From contig CM034243.1 of NCBI GenBank assembly GCA_019916065.1, positions 4,712,001-4,776,000 on the forward strand: DNA of 64,000 bases, written 5' to 3'. A model generated the notes under the pieces. That model was not told the DNA's origin. It saw only the letters and a program-made list of their open reading frames with translations, and did not search any database. A program made the translations under genes and the position numbers. How positions within the stretch are numbered: the first letter of the stretch is position 1; the number at the start of each line of letters is the position of its first letter. Below are positions 57,883-64,000 of the stretch, in pieces. The DNA comes from Vitellaria paradoxa (lineage: Eukaryota > Streptophyta > Magnoliopsida > Ericales > Sapotaceae).

Positions 57883-58887
57883 TTAAGATTCTGGTGTGGG
57901 CATTCTCTTTGCTTTCTTGCTTCTCTTCTCTGAAAATGCCTTTGCAAAGGCCTCAACAATCCGCTGCTGAGACTCGAGAATCATCTCTGTCCGCTTCATC
58001 TCCATCTCCCTCCGCATCGCCTCCATCTCCCTAGCCATCTCCATCTTCATCTTCTCCATTCTCACAAACCCATCCCCTAACGCCTTGATTGCCGCCACCA
58101 TCTCACCCACCGGATCCCCCTCTCGCTTCTTCCCCACTCTATCGCCGTCGCCGCCTCTTTTCCCCAACCCCGATCTCTCCGAATGCTCTTCTTTCACAAC
58201 CCTAGTAGACACAAAATTAGGGCTAAGGTCAACATTGGGATACGGTTTTCCATCAAATTTACCATACATACTCGTCGCCGGCGGCAGAGCCACACTCGGC
58301 CGGCCGGGAATTTTGATCCGAAACGCGCTTCCTCCTCCGATCCCGTTACTCATCGATCCGTAAGCGCTCGGATTGTGAGGGGCACCACGCTTGACGCTCT
58401 GATACAGAGCTTCGTCGTCGTCGTCGTCGTCGTAGTCGTTGTCGTCGTCGTCGTCGGGATCATGACCGATGGGGCCTGAATCGGCGGCAGGGCCAGCAGA
58501 GGGGCCCTTCTCCATGGCGTCCATGCGCTTGAAGTGAACCCAAGAGGAGGAGAATCGGTGGCCGCTAGGGATTGCAAAGGAGCGCTGAAGCTCCGTGCGA
58601 TACCTTTTCCGGAGCTTCTCCATCTTATGACGGCACTGGACCGAGGTCTTCGGCACGCCGGAGGAGACCGGACAGCGGGAGCCGACATCATCGGCAACCT
58701 CTTGCCAGTGTGAGGCCCTGAGATTGCCTCGGCGGAGAGAGTACCATTTATCGCAATAAGCATCGATCAAGGCCACCGTCTCGTCGTGCGACCAGCACGG
58801 CGGAGGGAGGCGGCGCGAAGCGGGAGAGGGCTTCGGCGGGATCAGCGCGGCGGAGAGATCGTGGGCGGACGAAGAAGACGCGGCCAT
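57883..58887 (-). CDS. Trihelix transcription factor, SIP1/ASIL-type
   Basis: A single exon encodes 334 residues. The MYB/SANT-like trihelix lies at about 31-98. It contains CWSHDETVALIDAYCDKWYS, RASHWQEVADDVGSRC and TSVQCRHKMEKLRKRYR, with the helix-core Trp residues at 32 and 61. A second conserved patch is SSSWVHFKRMDAMEKGP. An Asp-rich run (about 145-158) comes from a trinucleotide tract. IKIPGRPSVALPP follows, then a basic segment and a long Met/Glu/Arg-rich coiled coil (about 262-318) ending in basic RSKKAKRM, a likely nuclear signal. This layout fits the SIP1 clade (6b-interacting/ASIL/ENAP-like), nuclear DNA-binding factors that often act as repressors; the exact orthologue is not resolved. 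The start context CACCATGGCC is strong. The antisense poly-Val frames over the Asp tract are shadows. Confidence 0.93.
   Translation of the reverse strand: MAASSSSAHDLSAALIPPKPSPASRRLPPPCWSHDETVALIDAYCDKWYSLRRGNLRASHWQEVADDVGSRCPVSSGVPKTSVQCRHKMEKLRKRYRTELQRSFAIPSGHRFSSSWVHFKRMDAMEKGPSAGPAADSGPIGHDPDDDDDNDYDDDDDDEALYQSVKRGAPHNPSAYGSMSNGIGGGSAFRIKIPGRPSVALPPATSMYGKFDGKPYPNVDLSPNFVSTRVVKEEHSERSGLGKRGGDGDRVGKKREGDPVGEMVAAIKALGDGFVRMEKMKMEMAREMEAMRREMEMKRTEMILESQQRIVEAFAKAFSEKRSKKAKRMPTPES
58410..58459. repeat. Trinucleotide tract in the trihelix coding region
   Basis: The plus strand shows runs of GTC/TCG units (two blocks split by TAGTCGTTG) that encode the Asp-rich run on the minus strand. 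The tract keeps frame and is likely length-variable. Confidence 0.85.
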
Positions 58888-59558
58888 GGTGGTGGGTGAA
58901 GAAGGGAAGGATAAGAAAAAGGGCGCACTTTAGAGAGAGAGAGGAGGCGGCGGTGGGTGGTGGAAGGCTTGTGTAATGAGAAATCATATTCAGGGGGGTA
59001 ATTAAGTGGTGGAGGTGGGGGAGGAGTGTGCGGCTGATTAGGAGATCTAGAAAAGATGATGAGACGGGGTTGGCGGAGGAGGAGGCCACCGCTTAGGGTG
59101 GGGAGGTGGGGGTGGCTATCGTGCGCCAGGGGGGTGCGTTGGGCCGCGCATCCAAACAAGGCGGGTGTTTGACTCCGCCCGCCGCCCACCCGGCCAGGCG
59201 GCTGGCTCTGACCCTCCCCCCCCTCTCTCTCTCTCTCTATCACTAGTGTATTTGGGGGGTATTTTTTGGGCTTCATTTTTGGGTTTTTTTCTTTTTTTTT
59301 TTTCTCCCGTTGAGGCGATGGCGATGGCGATGGCGGTGGCGGTGGGTTTTGGCTGGACACTGGACGGACAGATTTTAAGTGCAATTGGGGGCACTTTTGT
59401 TGGTTTCTATATTGTGGGGAGGAAGAGGGAGATGGCCGGGGTTTAATTGTCATTTCATACACTAATGAGGGGTTACACGAGCCATTTGGTTGCCCAAAAA
59501 AGTTACCATGTCGAACTGCCCTTTTCCCTTTTTTTTTTTTTTTGTAAGTCATTGGAAA
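58888..59558. promoter_or_regulatory. GC-rich 5' flank of the trihelix gene
   Basis: This is the upstream side of the minus-strand trihelix gene, and much richer in G and C than the intergenic DNA. It has a CT/GA tract (58932-58943) within the probable 5' UTR, a longer CT tract at 59221-59240, and GGCGAT repeats (59312-59345). Several long overlapping frames on both strands (for example 58842-59552) reflect composition and have no recognised domain. The exact promoter is not defined. Confidence 0.5.
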
Positions 59559-59712
59559 TCCACTTGAAGTGATAAAAAATATTAAAAAATAATAAAAATA
59601 TTAAAATATTTTAAAATATGTTTACTTTTTATCTCATTGTACAAATTACGAATTCACACTTTATTTCACTTTATCTCATTTTATTTCATTTTTTATCATT
59701 TTAAACCCACTT
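59559..59712 (+). repeat. Diverged MITE, GTTTGG family
   Basis: It has the AAAATATTTAAAA-type left half, TTTACTTTTTATCTCATTGT, ACAAATTACGAATTCACAC, two ATTTCATTTTATCTC-type blocks and the end TTATCATTTTAAACCCACTT. The inverted ends are weak. Confidence 0.5.
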
Positions 59713-60694
59713 AAACTGTTCGTTACTTTGCAAATGAAAAAATAAAATAAATAGAAAACATAGAAATACCCTATATATAAGTTCAAAAATTATAAATTAG
59801 ATTAGTTCAATTTTGCTAATTACTAGCGTAACTTAGTTTTAAATCCAACCTATTCAACTTGCTTTTGTATGAACATTTTTACAATAGGTATTAATTCTAT
59901 GGAACCAAATCAACACAAATGACCTGAATGGTAACCCCGTCCTCGGCTGTCACGTTTATATCAAAATTATTATAATTTATTTATCATACACTTGTATAAA
60001 TATTAAAATTATTAATAGTTTTTATTATTTATACAAATTAACAATACAAAAATTAGCCAAAAAAACTTCTTAGATCTTTTTTGCAAAAGGTAAGAAATAT
60101 ATCTTCTAAGATTTTTTTCTCGGAGTTATTTTTAATAAGCCAAAAAGTTAATTTTTTTTTTTAACACTCATTCAAATTATCTTACCCTATTTTTAAAAAA
60201 TAAATTTAAATAGAACTTAATATCCATATTTAATAATTCTCTAAATGGGACTTCTAGTTTTTTTTTTCTTTTCATATTTAATGTGGTTACATATATTTTT
60301 AAATTTTTTCCCCAAACAACATAAATTTTATAAGAAAATGAAAATTTTTCTCATAAATATTTATAAAAAAAATTCACCTTCAAGTTAATTTTCATGAAAA
60401 ACAAACATAATGCAAGGCTCCATTTGACATCAAACTTTTCAACTTTTTCTAAAATAATCAAAATAACTTTTTTGCGTCTTGAATTTCTTTTAAGTTATAA
60501 AAGACAAATAAGTCAAATAAATAAAAAATTAATAAATTAAAAAATTAACTTATGAAAAGTTATTTTTTCCTTCTTAAATACCAAAAAAAATTACTTCTAT
60601 CTTTACAATAAATTATATTATTTAATAAAAAATTGTAAAAAGTTCCGGTCATTATTTCAATAATGAGACAATAATCTAAATTAATTTTTTCTTT
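59713..60694. other. AT-rich intergenic DNA, nothing recognised
   Basis: This stretch contains only short frames and A/T tracts. No gene, tRNA-like box or clear repeat boundary was found. Confidence 0.5.
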
Positions 60695-60703
60695 AGTTTT
60701 CCT

Positions 60704-60967
60704 TTTGGGGGTAAGAATAAACCCGCAGCCACTACTCATGAGTGCGCACTAGGTGAAGCCTGCCCCGTGGCCCTAGTTGGCAAAGAACCACGAGGAGGTA
60801 AACTATCCTAGGCAAGCTCTGGCTGACCGGCTCAGCTGAGAAGGCTGTTAGATGGCCTTCCACAATTAGAGGAAGGACTGCCCCCGGAGAAGTGTCGAAC
60901 TCGGGACCTATTGATCCCAAACCCTTTAATCCGCCATCCGAACCAACTCAACTACCCCTTACAGGAC
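60704..60967 (-). mobile_element. tRNA-derived SINE, second copy of the ~262-bp family
   Basis: The reverse complement starts GTCCTGTAAGGGGTAGTTG and follows the copy at 53574-53835 throughout: GTTGGTTCGGATGGC, the B-box region, TCTAATTGTGGAAGGCCATC, TTCTCAGCTGAGCCGG, and GTGCGCACTCATGAG near the 3' end. AGTTTTCCT flanks it on both sides (60695-60703 and 60968-60976). The 62-codon minus frame inside it is not a gene. Confidence 0.82.
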
Positions 60968-61438
60968 AGTTTTCCTAAACACTAGCTAGGAGGATCTGAT
61001 GATAATGATAATAGATTAATTAACTCGATGTTGGCGTCAGTAGTAATCAAATTTGTAAAACTATATTTTGCCAAAAATAATAATAATAATAAATAAATTG
61101 AAAAAAAAAAGTTAAAAGAGTTGTTTATTGTCTTTCTTTGTATTTAGGTAAATAGTCTACACAGTAAACTTCTTTGTATTCATTATCCAACTTCTGCCAA
61201 TTCTTTCTAACTTTTTTTTTAATTTTTACCAACTTGATTTAATTTTTATCAAATTTTTTTACGAAGAACACATCAAATGCCCAATAATCTAAAATTTACC
61301 TACTTTTTATTTTTTATACAAAAATTTGTCACTCTAAACAGCCCACCTCCAATCTTCCCTCAATTTACATACATTTTCTATTCTTTTCCTTATGATCCAG
61401 TGGCTCATTTTCTCTCTCTCTCTCTCTCTTTTCCAAGT

Positions 61439-61571
61439 TACTCCTTTTAGATAAAAAATTCTGAAAAATTATGAAAAATATTAAAAAACTCTAAAAATTA
61501 TTCATTTTTTATCTCACTACATGAAATACGAACTAATAACTTATCTCACTTTTGATCGCTTTAAATACACC
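61439..61571 (+). repeat. MITE, GTTTGG family (subtype a), diverged ends
   Basis: AAAAAACTCTAAAAATTATT, TTTTTTATCTCACTACATGA, AATACGAACTAATAAC and TTATCTCACTTTTGATC appear in the family's order. The terminal GTTTGG/CCAAAC bases have changed. Confidence 0.5.
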
Positions 61572-61642
61572 GATACTTACGCGCCTGACCGTTGTTGCTC
61601 TATCCTCTAAACAAAAACAATAATCTCGTAACAAGTTATAAA

Positions 61643-62002
61643 GGGGCCATTTGGACAACCAAAGAGGTCAAAAAATTAGAAAAAGTGAAGAATATTATTC
61701 ACGTTTTTGTGTTTACAAGACCAAACAAAAGTGACCAAAATAATCCGTTAGAACGGTACAAAGTAAATTGTTCCAACAGTTTTGATTAAAAAATACTACA
61801 AAAAACTAACAAATATTAAAAAAAAAGTGAGAAAAAGTGGGTGACTTTTTGTAATTTTTTGTAACATTTTGCAAAAGTTTGTAAAATTTAAATTTTGAAA
61901 ATAAATGCAAGAAAAATTAAAATGACAAAAATTGGTAAAAGTAAGTAAATATTTATCACTTTTTATAACTTTCGGTAATTTTTAACCCAACCAAACGAGG
62001 CC
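61643..62002. repeat. Inverted-repeat element, GGGGCCATTTGG / CCAAACGAGGCC ends
   Basis: AAGGGGCCATTTGGACAACC on the left pairs with CCCAACCAAACGAGGCC on the right. The interior has CCGTTAGAACGGTAC and TGTTCCAACAGTTTTGAT, recalling the CCGTTGGAAC core of the elements at 6541 and 56155. The frame at 61592-61789 is inside it and is not a gene. Confidence 0.55.
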
Positions 62003-62043
62003 AGAGTTAAAAAGAAAAGAAAATTGACAATTTTAAAATCTAA

Positions 62044-62361
62044 AGTGATATTTAGTTTGCTTTTTTGTTTTCAATTTTTTTTATTTGATATTTTAAAAAT
62101 CTCAGAATAAAAAAAAAAAACAAAAAATGTTCTTTTTTTTTATTTTGAAAATTTTCTTCTTTTAGATTAAAAACACTCAAAATAATTTTTTTTGTAATTT
62201 TTTATTTTATGTGTAAACCTATTTTTTATTTTCTAAAACAAATTTTAAAAACACAAGTAACCAGGCCATTTTAAACTGTTTTGTTTATTTTCAGAAAAGT
62301 AAAATAAAAAATGAGTTTAAGATAAAAAGTAAAAAATAAAAAAATAGACCAAATGAACCCT
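62044..62361. repeat. AT-rich dispersed repeat (relative of 45136-45455)
   Basis: It starts AGTGATATTTAGTTTGC and ends AAAATAGACCAAATGAACCC. It is collinear with 45136-45455 through AAAAATCTCAGAATAA, TTTTATTTTATGTGTAAA and AAAAACACAAGTAACC. Confidence 0.6.
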
Positions 62362-63405
62362 CAAATTTTGAGGTCCCAACACCAATCTTGATTCTCACTT
62401 TACATAATATTATATATTTATACGTGTACATGTATATATATATATATATCGATTGGGAAGGGACAGCGCGATTGCCCGTAGGAACACCAACCTAAAACGC
62501 ATAATATTATCCTCACGCCACCTTTATTGATTTATTTATTTTATAGATGTGAAAAACTGATGGGCATCTTTCTTTAATTGGTTAACAATGAATAGATAGA
62601 TTTGCTTCCCTTCTATTTTTTTTTTTTTTTTTAAAGCGAGAAAAGCATACGTTACGATTTTATTTGAAAAACAGAGTCTGGGTGATCTCCGTTTTGGCCA
62701 AGGTGGGAACATTTTTTTTTTTTTATCTTAAGATAAAGAAAAATATCAAATGTACTTTTACTTTAAAAATAAAATAAAATAAGGCTCGAGCGACTCCAAG
62801 TGAGTTCAAAATTTTGTTTACAATAATAATTTTTACATTACCCTAGTACTAAATTAATTAAAGTAAACTACCATTCTCTAGATACGGAGAAATGTGGATT
62901 TTTTCTTTTTACAAATTTTCACATCTGAGTGATTGCGTTTCCTTTAAGACTTTGTTTGGAATCAAAAGAAGCAAGATCGGCTTATTCAACAATCAAAGAC
63001 GATAGAAATATTTTTTTTTCCCCTTTATTCTCCCTTTTTCCCAAACTAATCTTGCAATTGAATTAAGGAATGGTCACTGCCAACTTATGAAGTCATTCTG
63101 GAACGCCTCCAAGTGCAAAAGGATAAAAAGTAGCAGCTGCCTAGAATGAGAGAGAAGACTGCTTCCACACCGAGCCGAATCGCATCAGCAAATTTTATCA
63201 AATTTAAATTGCTCCCAATGACGCTACCAATTCAACGGGTACAGTTTAGAAACACAAGAATGTGCAATCCACAGGAGGACTCGCTTTCAAAACAAGGGCA
63301 AATGGTAAACTTATGGACAAGTTTCTTTTTTAAATAAAATTTGACCATTACTGAACTCCAAATTCAGTCTGATTCATTCACGACCACAGTCACTGCAATT
63401 CTCCT
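62362..63405. other. Right-end flank, possibly 3' UTR of an off-edge minus-strand gene
   Basis: The stretch is AT-rich to about 62940, then of more even composition. If the exon at 63406-63539 is real, some of 62950-63405 would be its 3' UTR. The plus frames at 63146-63337 and 63341-63562 lack any recognised domain. Confidence 0.35.
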
Positions 63406-63539
63406 TCATTTACTACAAACTCCAGCTTTCTTTGATGCCCAGTTTCTTCCCAATTTTCGAGTGTTTGTAGCAACTTGTTGGCATGCATCTTCAAAAACTT
63501 CCCACCATTGTATCATCCTCTCAAATGGATTCAGGCCTT
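63406..63539 (-). CDS. Possible last exon of a minus-strand gene running off the right edge
   Basis: On the minus strand, CTGTTACAG is a good splice acceptor. It is followed by a frame reading GLNPFERMIQWWEVFEDACQ and then QVATNTRKLGRNWASKKAG up to VCSK and a stop at 63406-63408. The composition is protein-like and less AT-rich than nearby DNA. A GTAAGT donor lies upstream (about 63725 on the minus strand), but joining it at the CAG acceptor gives a stop. A nearby alternative acceptor (after AAG) would keep frame. I do not recognise the family, and most of the gene would lie outside the window. Confidence 0.35.
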
Positions 63540-64000
63540 CTGTAACAGATTTTTCAGTGTAGCTAGCTATCTAAAACATGTTTTCCCTAGATTCTTTGAT
63601 TCAAGTCGGCAAAGCCTTCTATTAAATCACTGCTCCTTGAAATCAGTTACTTCTCAACTTGTAGCAGGGTTTTTCAATTTCAAACAATTAAAGAATTAAG
63701 CATGTATCTTGTCTTAATACTTACATGTCCCTTTCCAATATCGTGAAGATACCATACCAAGAAAAAAAAACGCCAGCCAGCTTATAATCCCATGATCTCA
63801 CAACAAAATTATTCAAGCACCAGATGAGGAAGCATAAGCAAATATTCCAGCCAAAAGTATTTGGTGCACCCAACAAACAAAAACCCAGCAAACAAAAGCA
63901 CCCATCAGTCTTACCTAAGGTTTCCACTAAACCCAGAAGAGTCCTAATCACACAAACCCAGAAAAAAAAAAAAAAAAAAGGTCCATATAGTATGTAACAA
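63540..64000. other. Window edge, possible intron of an off-edge gene
   Basis: This is AT-rich DNA of moderate complexity with an A tract at 63962-63979. A 76-codon minus frame (63721-63951) is hydrophobic but shows no recognised motif. It may be intron or coding sequence of the putative minus-strand gene. Confidence 0.3.

Noticed and set aside
58183..58479. Plus-strand frame with a poly-Val run
   Set aside because: It is antisense to the Asp-coding tract of the trihelix gene; the run comes from the same trinucleotide repeat and no start or domain supports a gene.
58842..59552. 236-codon minus frame upstream of the trihelix gene
   Set aside because: Its Pro/Ser-rich content follows GC-rich and CT-tract composition. 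It overlaps the probable 5' UTR and the trihelix start in another frame, with no domain.
60732..60920. 62-codon minus frame with balanced composition
   Set aside because: It lies wholly inside the second ~262-bp SINE copy; SINEs are non-coding.
1..64000. CRISPR arrays, operons, phage or plasmid features
   Set aside because: Intron-containing plant genes and plant repeat families throughout leave no room for prokaryotic organisation; the tandem repeats seen lack spacer-repeat structure.

Overview
The window reads as nuclear DNA of a flowering plant. It is AT-rich, has GT-AG introns of up to 4.8 kb, carries many short (TA)n, (CT)n, (GT)n and A/T tracts, and its gene families are typical of angiosperms. 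I cannot name the species. There is no sign of bacterial, organellar or viral gene organisation. Exon joins were made by eye, using splice consensus, reading frame and remembered family conservation.

Layout. (1) 1-3114: AT-rich upstream DNA. (2) 3115-7954 (+): a four-exon group IIc WRKY factor, a WRKY12 orthologue, whose intron inside the WRKY domain is 3.35 kb long and holds an LTR-retrotransposon remnant. (3) 7955-13599: gene-free, made largely of inverted-repeat elements, including a hAT-type MITE with a perfect 8-bp target duplication nested in a ~1.5-kb element with long inverted repeats. (4) 13600-32148 (+): ALG12, the ER alpha-1,6-mannosyltransferase of N-glycan precursor assembly. It has 20 exons and 496 codons, and its introns hold fossils of a SINE, a LINE, MITEs and other elements. 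(5) 33169-40290 (+): a recent tandem duplication carrying two intronless PRA1 genes whose proteins differ at one residue. Each copy also has a small GC-rich island and a ~134-bp tandem repeat. (6) 40290-48127: gene-free, repeat-rich, with a very short SINE flanked by a 19-bp duplication. (7) 48128-50476 (+): a two-exon P-type (U4-type) cyclin. (8) 50477-57882: gene-free, with a ~262-bp SINE inserted in a coding-like fragment. (9) 57883-58887 (-): a single-exon trihelix (SIP1/ASIL-type) factor with a GC-rich 5' flank. (10) 58888-64000: repeats, a second copy of the ~262-bp SINE, and a possible last exon of a minus-strand gene that runs off the right edge.

The genes are unrelated in function (transcription control, ER glycosylation, vesicle trafficking, cell cycle) and do not form a pathway or cluster. 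The most interesting content is the repeat landscape. At least five families of small inverted-repeat elements recur, and one with GTTTGG/CCAAAC ends occurs about eleven times. There are three kinds of tRNA-derived SINE, three of whose insertions have visible target-site duplications. I found no evidence of a new multi-gene system.
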